Below, one piece after another: positions 18,101 to 23,492 of a stretch of 36,794 bases of DNA. Below the pieces are notes generated by a model, which was not told the DNA's origin, did no database searches, and was given only the letters and a program-made list of their open reading frames with translations. Both the position numbers and the translations under genes were made by a program. Positions within the stretch are counted from its first letter, which is position 1; each line of letters opens with the position of its first letter. Source of the DNA: Candidatus Hydrogenedentota bacterium (GTDB lineage Bacteria; Hydrogenedentota; Hydrogenedentia; Hydrogenedentales; GCA-2746185); assembly GCA_947486375.1 (NCBI GenBank), contig CANKTP010000010.1, positions 1 to 36,794 on the forward strand, given 5' to 3'.

Positions 18101-19881
18101 GGACGCCGGCCGCTTTCATCGGGAAATGGCTTGTGGATGGCGGCTTCGAGACCTTCCAGATCGTTGGGAACACCACGACCCGGTTGCAGCTCCTGGACGG
18201 AACACCCCGGTCCGGTGCCTACCGGATCGTCAAGGATCCGACTTTCTTTGAGCAGCTTGTGGTCGAATTCTACCGCTCGTCGTCCGAGTCCACGTTTAGC
18301 CTGCCGATCGACTTGCTACCCTTGGATGTAAATCAGTCGATAAGCGGCGTCGCCCTGTATCGCGACAACGATTCCAGCGCCGCAAACCGCAACGGCGCAT
18401 TCGATCCCGGCGTCGATATCCCAGTCAAGCTCGATGCCGCACCGTTCATCTCGGGCGTCTCGGGCCAACCTGCGGCACAAGTCCAGTTTGTGTTCTCGTC
18501 GCCCGGCACGGACGCGCTTCCGGGCGCGATCGCCAATCAGGAACGATTGCGCCAATGGGTGCCCGATACCTTCGGCGGCGCGTCGGCGGACCCGTTTACC
18601 GGCCCCGATTTCTTCGTGGTCATCCGCGCCTCCGAAGAGCTGGACGAGGGCGACGATTTTAGCCTCGGGATCGTCTCGTGGGGACCGGCGACGCCGTCCG
18701 CGCCCGACCCGGATACCTTCGTATTCCCCGCGCCCCCGGGCGAGGCGAAGAAGTTCGACGAATTCCCCTTCGGATCGCGCGCGCTCGGGTTTATCACCTT
18801 TTACGAGGACTCCCCCACGCGGTATTGGCTGCGAGGCCAGCAAGCCTTCTCGGAGCCCGATCCCAGTCCGTTGCGGTGGATTCGGACCGGCAGCCAGAAA
18901 CAGGTGCAATCGGGCTCGTACATTGCCCGCGGCCCAATCGATTCGCCCGGAGACATCCGTATTGACTCGGTCGAACCCGACGAAATACCCGTGGCCATCC
19001 CGGACGCCCAGCCCTTCGAGCTGATTATCCGCGGCGAAAACTTCGGCGCTGGGTCGTTGCCCTTGGTATCGATCAGCGGCTACGCCGTCGAGGTGTTGAC
19101 CGGGACCGACACGGCCATCACCGTGGCGGCCACCAATTCGTCCGAGACGCCCGAGGAACCCATCGTCATCCTGGTGACGAATACGGTGACCGGCATGGAA
19201 GCCAGTGCGGAGGGACTCCTCACACTCACCGGCTCGGGCCCCGGGACCGGCAACGATGCGCCCAAAGTAGTGCGGGTCGATCCCGATCAAGGCGCCATTG
19301 GCGATTTTCCGGTCACGGTAATCGGCGAGAACTTCTCGGCGCTCCCGGACTTCGCGGTCTATTTCGGGATAACGTTCATGCCGGTCACCTCCGTCGCGAC
19401 CGACGGCAAGAGCGCCGTGGTCGGTTATCCCACGGGTGGCTTGCCGGTCACGGGTTTACTCGATGTCAAGGCGGTAAACTTGGATGCATCGAGTGGGAAC
19501 TCGCAAAATACCCTGGTGGACGGGTTCGAATACCTCAACCCGCCGGCCGCGCCGGTGGCGCCGTGTTTTATCGCCACGGCGGCGTACGGGACGCCCTTCG
19601 AGCGTGAGTTGGGCGTACTCCGCGGATTCCGCGATGGCGTGTTGCTCAAGTCGGCCCTCGGGACGGCTTTCGTCGAGGCGTATTACACGACATCCCCCGC
19701 GTTGGCGGATGTGATTGCGCGCGAGCCGTGGCTTGCCGCCGTCGTGCGTGCGCTGTTGGCGCCGTTGGTGTGGGCCATCGCCTACCCGATTGGAACGCTT
19801 GCCGCCGTGGCGGCGGGAGCGATGTTTGCCGTGATGCGGCGTTCTTCGCGCAGGCGCACGGCCGTCGCCAAGGGAGATTGA
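9130..19881 (+). CDS. Giant secreted multidomain protein with PKD, TIG and CFI-box C-terminus
   Basis: 3583 residues. Start GTG 9130 has GGAGG eight bases upstream. Order: signal peptide (about 1-27); a small beta domain (about 115-235); module copy 1 (about 238-1775), which holds a Ca-binding-like acidic segment (1208-1252) and a Gly-Glu/poly-Gly linker (1285-1312); two PKD domains (WDFGDG at 1827, WNFGDG at 1923); a Glu-Gly linker (1976-1992); module copy 2 (about 1997-3252); two TIG/IPT domains (about 3276-3372 and 3378-3470, each with GENF); then CFIATAAYGT (Cys 3479), LRGFRDG, a membrane helix and an RRSSRRR tail. The tail matches the CFI-box C-terminal sorting-type region. PKD and TIG are extracellular adhesion or linker folds. 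The large module is not a family I recognise and no catalytic motif is visible. Likely a surface protein; function unknown. Confidence 0.93.
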   Translation: MSIRILAIVTLAAMAGLGIGLPQRDFAASSNEPQDAVPSESAPSPIEEDLTSTVAPKLEYRFALDAPFGVMTPSPSSTQVKAVLSNALAPPSLRGEAIGPESDSLTSTTLERYQVAQAAVTITTTPPEAGGTVTTGAQAPEGVIFEDNFLGAANRIWSVSAQGGNAPINYANGTFEWVNPRPADNPAFNNPRFLGGVDGARITLRFLIPGLYTVTLERDGDSDTVDVFVGEATEPLTATLAITNVLLNDTALLPLHDWMPLFQMVLSAEEDDETGLIADRVLGQFSYGIQEGCPSNPDGTFAFDAGLVPRQEDILEFGLFVDSGDDGPDGVLNPAHDFLLLTWANDGFPYGELSGFGGNLSYEMDFYANGFLLDPTFDWVRANPDPGTGLIVALRTSATWRNATTLAYSLFASSDTLVNPALNPGGPVGGDYTTTLDDQGEPIDSIPDPPVIFQGTGTGAICVRYYSSFGVHDSTGTPLETTQNDSTERNIFAWPIKLYTPAAEHIRPRFDGVTQNFDFVTGEYMDLRTIFALETWTSVVGINIHGGSNAFIGGPFLNEVNVVLTDIGGNPDDPNAGNGGLNARTGIERFTASGLNDSDTARDYDYAFNGVWVYHDTNNNGQFDPPVKSNAGGVTFTDFPMFPDFFTSDALDMVDPYEPGWEYIANPPWGGDPAWKVRLRLSGTRRRPPDATPSGAIEATPDDIAGRFSPSGNSSTSSDYFVVVRGDSGYQDVSLVQGDGTGLRPGADFRAFIEPRRFNPNLTWWESIEDAFNGVFPTQGGWDGGILTDLQVNRSAELPRLVEDPDDPFANLLFDSVVVEPNVVVSPGQQNPVNDWPPSNPATHFHSQMTDPPVGPSQPAYDSAAWNPAANLNTEKWWPQRTLNQNNAKPQRATTEVHDLVLTYNTNNESGKITNVDYTGGSFFDILAIRQGSSLFDTWLDPFGLWWSARGDSPGPIDEGEDGISIEVAPGVFEFHPTYFFDRHTVGTHNFSFISIAFSLSPFIALTVDDRFIRQQYAFETIPFFDRIFDSTGNGVGPRSPFFPVPPTQPPLPDLSNWPPAETDDFGFALNPPLPLGEYPRLTNWRQTDRAARILQQHANQSDPPTAMLGINLVGVDDPVTNRIAQVLLEEVTVAFWGPDFTPSDFRGLSANGLSINSGVALYEDSTTGFSGGTFFATGAEIDGVLGADRRVELSNFAWPDAPESVDIDGNIDEDGDGEIEGELDAADDLDGDGEIDADNNGEVDPGDKAWVLRMRPRNLWRVPTSDDFYGEGLGTIGGDGGTAGEGEGEGEGEGGGTGGGGGGGGGGGGGIDLKAGSHGPTVSVQDPMTGESQLVTAPIVSNKALPDGGNVGDDLFVAVRPSASVRALEKIRAFIPASLPSRELADRVAGIILSPDVSLPASALERRNPEESPVQDWYGHDTLEFNVPVEVVSLATPGMELSPNAPVAVLGIDMSTNRPSAEATPFTSEVVGEGTRDTATRTLTVLGTPFTNGDGPLDLSGDFVVDSQFEAYRISSNSANELRFVSGTPRAGAWFVAHDPAFLEQVIVELIDEGVDGQFRLSEDLALLRHEDPANAFGSGPSFSGVSLYRDNPNHPDNRPGVFDAPVFADGAFAYVDLPVRLDDPPVRIGKAGEPNTQVKFVFSSPGTDANPSPVADQPRLRQWVPDAFGGPAPGMEPDIFVVLRSTDLMTLGDDLRASIVSWGPNTPTEPDPDTFTFPAPPTQPADEFDIFSEFAWGARGLGFISFFKDPPLYYSMDGNTARQQADITGFDWIRTTAAKFAVTDVIAGGAGVSSDFTGTPVRQRPGASIQFVSLGDAARITSYAWDFGDGEVSDLNDPEHEYDAVGVYTVTLVTTDNVGVTRTATKPEFITILETPFVDFDAVPRVKETVFDPINEIDFADIQFNDLSQGGPGNPATVFAWNFGDGGTSDEKDPIHRYTAAGLYDIQLTVTFQDSSERELLRQEFVEIITVGAEGEGEGEGEGEGEGEGEDVPTATLGLGDSISAGNVDRNTHALVPLNDWVPLFNFNMSPDDEDAPAARFLERIVYSLVTDGEDRDYDIFGGPAVSDILEFGLFVEGGDPAEDFDGGLDFADDLLYVWDNETPGGPLAALSSSRPGNLIYILDFIGDGTPADPDFPVTTGATTDGQSYIVAVRTSATWRYGIGMTYQVLDMLMTPNPLDDEGAPVDSYPGEFDDGGLFETTNAYSSSFYMVDATGISGFEDEGFFYNAWNWPTSFYTPQSEFARPRFDLGGALFDFVVGEHFQMRGLFPLESWVPVAAINLHSTGLPIPFEHFIFTVGDEDPIPQAALKEVNMVFTDIGGDPSNPTPGNGGFDPRSGFDPFFEFFDSEFVDPNVAIGKDFGFNGVWVFHDSDNDGIFTPPTPLATGGVSFTDHPMLPDIDLPQWQYVPLPPGGGDPWWKIQLRFFDGSRSRIADRDTLTDGFLENVPDAGPDYFVVFRADSGYRDISLEAGDSAGLRIGADFKAFPEPRRFNPVTRDVDGGIYVDSMIPAASFLDSGDVWQNDPRWGETEPWWPERTQNETNTKPQRSGAEVHDLVMLYESRSSTAYVPDMPFQFSFFSSWLDPLGETAAQFLNNDSPGVGFIEFSVFQSFGDYNTVFTNSRTSASHPAFESAPFFLPQYDNPPRSAFYPATLPVASVALPSTPELETWPAILAPGAYPHLTDWDAEDRQSRLLIERVDSASEFTGMLGFNIVGVNDAETNRVAPSTLDRITVAFWGPEFRPADLMPLDVDGSDPDGGVMLWADSTAFPLDGVFLGFPFPGFLSDTFLGDTIVPVNDLRWANNPEPIDMDGDGLADDMNGDGQVNSSDHAWVLHLTPQTPIPLPLDDSDQITNAQGDDLFLVIRTSNTISRFEQFRAVVPASLPSRPESSKQAGIVYTPQGRVDPGALEKLGPEEGVVADFYSHDMLEANVPVEVLNLVPRNSQVVASGSTLPVFGIDISTNRPDGTVDSGTAGVGGADSFVDTSKVWTPAAFIGKWLVDGGFETFQIVGNTTTRLQLLDGTPRSGAYRIVKDPTFFEQLVVEFYRSSSESTFSLPIDLLPLDVNQSISGVALYRDNDSSAANRNGAFDPGVDIPVKLDAAPFISGVSGQPAAQVQFVFSSPGTDALPGAIANQERLRQWVPDTFGGASADPFTGPDFFVVIRASEELDEGDDFSLGIVSWGPATPSAPDPDTFVFPAPPGEAKKFDEFPFGSRALGFITFYEDSPTRYWLRGQQAFSEPDPSPLRWIRTGSQKQVQSGSYIARGPIDSPGDIRIDSVEPDEIPVAIPDAQPFELIIRGENFGAGSLPLVSISGYAVEVLTGTDTAITVAATNSSETPEEPIVILVTNTVTGMEASAEGLLTLTGSGPGTGNDAPKVVRVDPDQGAIGDFPVTVIGENFSALPDFAVYFGITFMPVTSVATDGKSAVVGYPTGGLPVTGLLDVKAVNLDASSGNSQNTLVDGFEYLNPPAAPVAPCFIATAAYGTPFERELGVLRGFRDGVLLKSALGTAFVEAYYTTSPALADVIAREPWLAAVVRALLAPLVWAIAYPIGTLAAVAAGAMFAVMRRSSRRRTAVAKGD
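9841..14471 (+). repeat. Copy 1 of the large duplicated protein module
   Basis: Residues about 238-1775 of the giant protein. Landmarks shared in order with copy 2: L.DW.PLF; DILEFGLFV; RPRFD...FDFV.GE; LTDIGG.P..P..GNGG; FNGVWV.HD; DYFVV.R.DSGY.D.SL; WWP.RT.N..N.KPQR; EVHDLV; TVAFWGP; KAWVL; FIPASLPSR; STNRP; RLRQWVPD.FGG; SWGP.TP; PDPDTF; WIRT. Similarity is at protein level; long exact DNA identity is not obvious, so the duplication is old. Confidence 0.85.
12982..13062 (+). repeat. Gly-Glu and poly-Gly linker with a (GGA)8 trinucleotide tract
   Basis: Alternating Gly/Glu codons (12982-13014) lead into a nearly pure Gly stretch containing eight consecutive GGA codons at 13033-13056. It lies inside module copy 1 of the giant protein and is probably a flexible linker. 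Copy 2 has no equivalent at this position. The tract is prone to slippage and to assembly error. Confidence 0.9.
15055..15105 (+). repeat. Glu-Gly dipeptide repeat linker between the two module copies
   Basis: Nine Glu and eight Gly codons alternate exactly, using GAG/GAA and GGC/GGT/GGA in a loosely hexameric DNA pattern. It joins the second PKD domain to module copy 2. Such acidic dipeptide linkers are a hallmark of secreted proteins in Hydrogenedentota-like and lentisphaera-like genomes (from memory). Confidence 0.92.
15118..18900 (+). repeat. Copy 2 of the large duplicated protein module
   Basis: Residues about 1997-3252 of the giant protein, collinear with copy 1 from ATL...LNDWVPLFNF to PLRWIRT. 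It is about 290 residues shorter than copy 1, lacking the Gly-rich linker and part of the Ca-binding-like acidic segment; the equivalent here reads MDGDGLADDMNGDGQVNSSDHAW. Matched segments look roughly 40-50 percent identical by eye. Confidence 0.85.
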
Positions 19882-19910
19882 CATTGGATAGGATGCCGGA
19901 GATGATTTCG

Positions 19911-22244
19911 ATGAGAGGAATTTTCGCCGCCAGCGTCGCCCGCGGGTGTATTGCCGCTGCCGCGTTCGCCCTTGGGGCGCCCGCGTTCGCGTTTTATCCC
20001 TTCGGCGGTTCGCCGATCGATGCGCTCGACATTCGCTTTGTCCGCTGGTCGACGGACTACATGGACACCAATGGAGACGGCGACGTGAGCGGTCCGGACG
20101 AAGGAATCGAGATGACACTCGAGGGGGGCGATTTCGGGTGGACGCCTGAGGAAATGGTCATCATCAAGGATGCCTTCGCCGTGTGGGCCAATGTCCCCAC
20201 GAGTTTCGCCGAGTTCACCTACACGCGGCCCTTGGAGGATCCCGCCGAAATCAGCTCCGGGACGGGCGAGACCACGCTCGCAACAGACGGCATTAATCTC
20301 GTGGCCGTACAGGTTCAGGGAGACACCATCCTCGAGGCCGCCCTGAACGATCCCGGGATTCTGGGGATCGCGGAAATTACCATGATAATCGAGGACCAAT
20401 ATGTCGTGTCGGAGGACGGCACCATACTATTTCCAGTTACCGGCGGCCAGATACTCGAGTCCGACATCGTCATCTCGGGTGCAAACCATCGCAGCAGCGG
20501 CGCGGGCGTTCCGCCCGTGGCCGATCTCAAGGGTACGATGGTCCACGAGATTGGCCATCTATTGGGGCTTGGCCATTCCCCGATGAACAATCTCGAGCAA
20601 AACGAGGTGCTCGGCTCCATCGAGACGGCATTGTTCGCCCAGCGCGGCGCGGACGGCCTTTTGCACCGTGTCGGCGTCACGCCCACGATGTTTTTCTCCT
20701 TGTTTCTCACCGATGACGGCACCGGCGAACTTTACGATGGCGGGCTCGACCTCGCCCCGGATGACATCGCCGGCGTCTCCTTTCTATATCCGCGCAGGAA
20801 CCCCGATCCCTATTTCTCGATCGTGCAATCCGCGCGCTCGCAGGCACGCGAAGGCTTCCCCTCGACGCAAATTCTCGGCGGGCTCGTGACCGCATGGTGC
20901 GATGCGGACAACGATCCCGTGACTCCGCGGGTCCCCCTGGTGAGCACCATCACCGGCTTGTACAAGTACGTTACCGAGGAGGCGGAGCGGGGCGAATTTG
21001 CCCTGAATGGCCTACCCAAGGAGATCGAGGCCTTCGGCGTCGAGGGGCCGTTTCAGGCCTCCTATACCCTTACCATCGAGCCCTTCGAGGGCGTGGAGGC
21101 CGTCGACTCGACCCACGCCGCGACTGCGGCCCTAATCGGGCGCGCGCAAGACGCCTGGGCGGTACCCTACGACACCTCGTTCCCCTCCGAGGTGTATCAC
21201 CGGGAAGGCGGGCTCTTTGGCCGCAAAAACTTCGATCGCGGCACCGCCCTGGTGTACAACCAATTCGACGAGGAAGTCGTGGCCCAGGACACCGGGCGTT
21301 CGCTTGACCAGATGTTGCCGTCCTTCCAGCCCATGTTCGGCGACCGGAGCGGCGTGTGCCCCCTGAATGAAATTACAACCGCCATTGCCATTCCCTTGGG
21401 GACCCCTGCCCGGCTGCGCGGATTGCGCGACGGGGTCTTGTTGCAATCCGCCCTCGGGACGATGGCGGTCGATGCCTATTATCACGCCGGGCCCGCCATG
21501 GCGCGCTTCCTCGCCTCGTCGCATTGGGCGATGCGCGTGGCCACGGCGGCGTTGCTGGCCGTGGAGTTCTTGTTCGATCACGCGGCTTCCGCCGCTTCGC
21601 TGGGCGTTGCCTCGCTGCTCGCATTCGCGATGTGGCGGCGGGGGCGGCGCGCCGCCATCGCCGCGGGACTCTTGGCCGTCTTCGCGGCCTTGTCGGTTTC
21701 GCCGGTGCATGCCCGTGTCCTCTACCTTGACGACGAGACCAAGACCGAGCTCGCCGATGTCGTCATCGAGGGCCGTGTCGAGGCCGTTGATGCCAGCCTG
21801 ATGCGTAATGGAACCACGGTACAGACCTCGATAACCTTTCTCGTGCAAGACACGCTAAAGGGAAGACTCAATAAGCAATCGTACCTGAGCTTGACGCTCC
21901 CGGGCGGCCGGGTGGGGGACCACGCCACGTTCATCACGGAACTTCCGACCTTCGAGCAGGGGGAGGACGTGGTTCTATTTCTCGTCGAGGTCGAGGGTGG
22001 GGGATATGCCACGGTCGGCGGCTTCCAATCCAAGGTCTTGATCGTGACCGACGCAAAGACCGGTGACCGATACGTCGCGAAGAACCGCGTACCCAATACG
22101 GCGAATCCGCCCGCCCGTCCCGGCGCGGCCCCTTCCGCAAAAACCGCCGAGGAGACCGTGGCGCAGGAACAATCCTTGATCCCCCTCGATGAGTTCAAGG
22201 AGAAAATCCGGGCGGTGGTGAAGGCCCAACGCCAAACCCCATAG
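19911..22244 (+). CDS. Secreted matrixin-type zinc metalloprotease with degenerate CFI-box tail and extra C-terminal domain
   Basis: 777 residues. The start is taken as ATG 19911 (GGAG nine bases upstream, clean signal peptide to APAFA); ATG 19893 and TTG 19884 (GGGAG seven bases upstream) are alternatives. A DTNGDGDVSGPDEG Ca-binding-like loop follows the signal. The matrixin zinc motif HEIGHLLGLGH has ligands at about H212, H216 and H222 with catalytic E213. A possible Met-turn (PTMFF) and LAPDDIAGVSFLYP follow. After a middle region of unknown fold, Cys 483 and the LRGLRDGVLLQSALGT segment match the CFI-box tail, but the FIATAAYG core is lost. A helix and WRRGRRAA follow. The reading frame then runs straight into a second signal-like helix ending SPVHA (about 574-601) and an unrecognised domain (602-777; VIEGRVEAV, DTLKGR, ITELPTFEQGEDVVLFLVE). 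It is 29 bases after the giant gene, so co-transcribed. Confidence 0.88.
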   Translation: MRGIFAASVARGCIAAAAFALGAPAFAFYPFGGSPIDALDIRFVRWSTDYMDTNGDGDVSGPDEGIEMTLEGGDFGWTPEEMVIIKDAFAVWANVPTSFAEFTYTRPLEDPAEISSGTGETTLATDGINLVAVQVQGDTILEAALNDPGILGIAEITMIIEDQYVVSEDGTILFPVTGGQILESDIVISGANHRSSGAGVPPVADLKGTMVHEIGHLLGLGHSPMNNLEQNEVLGSIETALFAQRGADGLLHRVGVTPTMFFSLFLTDDGTGELYDGGLDLAPDDIAGVSFLYPRRNPDPYFSIVQSARSQAREGFPSTQILGGLVTAWCDADNDPVTPRVPLVSTITGLYKYVTEEAERGEFALNGLPKEIEAFGVEGPFQASYTLTIEPFEGVEAVDSTHAATAALIGRAQDAWAVPYDTSFPSEVYHREGGLFGRKNFDRGTALVYNQFDEEVVAQDTGRSLDQMLPSFQPMFGDRSGVCPLNEITTAIAIPLGTPARLRGLRDGVLLQSALGTMAVDAYYHAGPAMARFLASSHWAMRVATAALLAVEFLFDHAASAASLGVASLLAFAMWRRGRRAAIAAGLLAVFAALSVSPVHARVLYLDDETKTELADVVIEGRVEAVDASLMRNGTTVQTSITFLVQDTLKGRLNKQSYLSLTLPGGRVGDHATFITELPTFEQGEDVVLFLVEVEGGGYATVGGFQSKVLIVTDAKTGDRYVAKNRVPNTANPPARPGAAPSAKTAEETVAQEQSLIPLDEFKEKIRAVVKAQRQTP

Positions 22245-22246
22245 GG

Positions 22247-22292
22247 GACCTCGACTCGAGGTCGTCCTAAGCCCCCGCCTCGCGAGCGAGGC
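22247..22292 (+). other. Two adjacent hairpins after the metalloprotease gene (possible terminator)
   Basis: Just after the stop codon lie two inverted repeats: GACCTC/GAGGTC within 22247-22263, and GCCTCGC/GCGAGGC at 22277-22292. Both are GC-rich with very short loops. No T-run follows, so neither is a textbook intrinsic terminator. They could attenuate read-through into the T2SS genes or protect the transcript 3' end. Confidence 0.4.
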
Positions 22293-22327
22293 AGCCCATG
22301 ACTTCTCAGCGATCACGCGCGAACGCT

Positions 22328-22356
22328 TTGAAGAAGGGCATTAACTGTAGTATGCT
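22328..22356 (+). promoter_or_regulatory. Candidate promoter for the gsp operon
   Basis: TTGAAG (22328-22333), a 17-base spacer, TATGCT (22351-22356). It lies in the 302-base gap between the metalloprotease and gspC. A start near 22363 gives a leader of about 185 bases. Moderate match to the sigma70 consensus. Apart from this box, the hairpins at 22247-22292 and the short ORF at 22506, I see nothing in the gap. Confidence 0.5.
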
Positions 22357-22505
22357 GAGGGGGTTACAGGCGGCGTCACATGTCAACCTTGGGGCACTCG
22401 ACTGCGTTTCCCAACCGATGCGATGGGTTTGCGCCTTCTGGGCTAATGTCTGATCGACGAATGGTCTCTTGGGTAGTTTCTGGAACGTTGATCGGGGAGA
22501 TTTCG

Positions 22506-22553
22506 ATGCGTCCCAACCGATCCACCGGGGGTAAAGCGAGCGTGCCATGCTGA
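22506..22553 (+). other. Possible 15-residue leader ORF overlapping the gspC start
   Basis: ATG 22506 has GGGGAG six bases upstream and encodes MRPNRSTGGKASVPC, ending in TGA at 22551-22553. Its end overlaps the gspC ATG (22547) by seven bases, while gspC itself has no ribosome site within the usual distance. The arrangement fits translational coupling: ribosomes loaded at the short ORF would re-start at gspC. Chance is not excluded. Confidence 0.35.
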
Positions 22554-23479
22554 AAGGACTCCTCCTCCGCCGCCTATTTGTTGTGGCCGACGTCTTGCTC
22601 GCCGCATTGATCGCCCTGTTTGCCGCCTTTATTGCAATCAAATCGGGACAAGTCCGTGCCAAGCCGATCGACCCGAACCCCCTCGAGATCGCCACTCAAG
22701 ACTATTCGGTCGTCTTTGCCCCGCCGATGCCGCGCGCGGAATTCAACCGCATCATTTCGAGCGGCATCTTTGGCAGCGCGGCCTCACTGGCCGCCAATAT
22801 TGCCCCTCCTCCTCCCCCGCCCAAGGAAATCCTCACCGCGAGCGTGGAGACCGAGCTTCCCCTGCGCTTAAAGGGTACCGTCTTGACCGGTACCGACGAC
22901 CGCTTTTCCTCGGCCGTGATAGAAGTCCGCGAGGGGCAACAGGTCGAAAAGACCTTCTTTACCGGTCAGGCCGTCATCGACAAGGTCTTCCTCAAGGAGA
23001 TCCGAAACAAGGAAGTCGTGTTGGACAACCAGCGATTGGGCCGCACCGAGCTCCTGAAGCTGCTCGACGAGGCCAAGGGCGCGGTCGTGGCCGCAAAGCC
23101 GGGCATTCGCAAGCCGACGGCCCGTCCCGAGACGCCCACCGGGGCCGGCGACAAGGGCTCGATGGAACTCGTGAAGACCGACATGCAGCAAAAGTTGCTC
23201 GATGCTTATCCTGAAATCGCCGAGACGGTGGACGTTCGCGAGTATCTCGACGAAAGCGGCGAAGTCGCGGGAATCACTGCGGACAATGTCGAGCACATCG
23301 AGTTGGCCCAAGAGCTTGGACTCAAGAACAATGACGTGCTTACGACCATCAATAACCAACCGATTCGAAGCGCGGAGGACGTTCAGGGCGTCCTCGAGAA
23401 ATACCGCAACGCCAATAATTTCCGCGTCGGCATCCTCCGCGACGGACAACCCATGTACCTCACCTATCGGCTTAAATAA
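22547..23479 (+). CDS. gspC: Type II secretion system protein GspC
   Basis: GspC links the inner-membrane platform to the secretin and helps choose substrates. The 310 residues show a short cytoplasmic N-terminus, one membrane helix (about 8-30), an HR domain (about 57-165; FNRIISSGIFG, then LPLRLKGTVLTGTDDRFSSAVIE), a Pro/Ala/Lys-rich linker, and a C-terminal PDZ domain (about 215-309; AQELGLKNNDVLTTINNQPI, GILRDGQPMYLTYRL). The C-terminal PDZ with HR is diagnostic of GspC, as is its place before the secretin. The start is ATG 22547 without a clear ribosome site of its own. It is the first gene of the gsp cluster. Confidence 0.88.
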   Translation: MLKGLLLRRLFVVADVLLAALIALFAAFIAIKSGQVRAKPIDPNPLEIATQDYSVVFAPPMPRAEFNRIISSGIFGSAASLAANIAPPPPPPKEILTASVETELPLRLKGTVLTGTDDRFSSAVIEVREGQQVEKTFFTGQAVIDKVFLKEIRNKEVVLDNQRLGRTELLKLLDEAKGAVVAAKPGIRKPTARPETPTGAGDKGSMELVKTDMQQKLLDAYPEIAETVDVREYLDESGEVAGITADNVEHIELAQELGLKNNDVLTTINNQPIRSAEDVQGVLEKYRNANNFRVGILRDGQPMYLTYRLK

Positions 23480-23492
23480 CGGAGCGCGACGC

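Noticed and set aside
19911-22244. Metalloprotease gene as a broken pseudogene
   Set aside because: The frame is continuous, the zinc motif intact and the codon use is like its neighbours; the odd C-terminal part is better read as a fusion.
22380-22553. 57-codon open frame before gspC
   Set aside because: Poor ribosome site and no recognisable features; the internal ATG 22506 with GGGGAG is the better-supported start.
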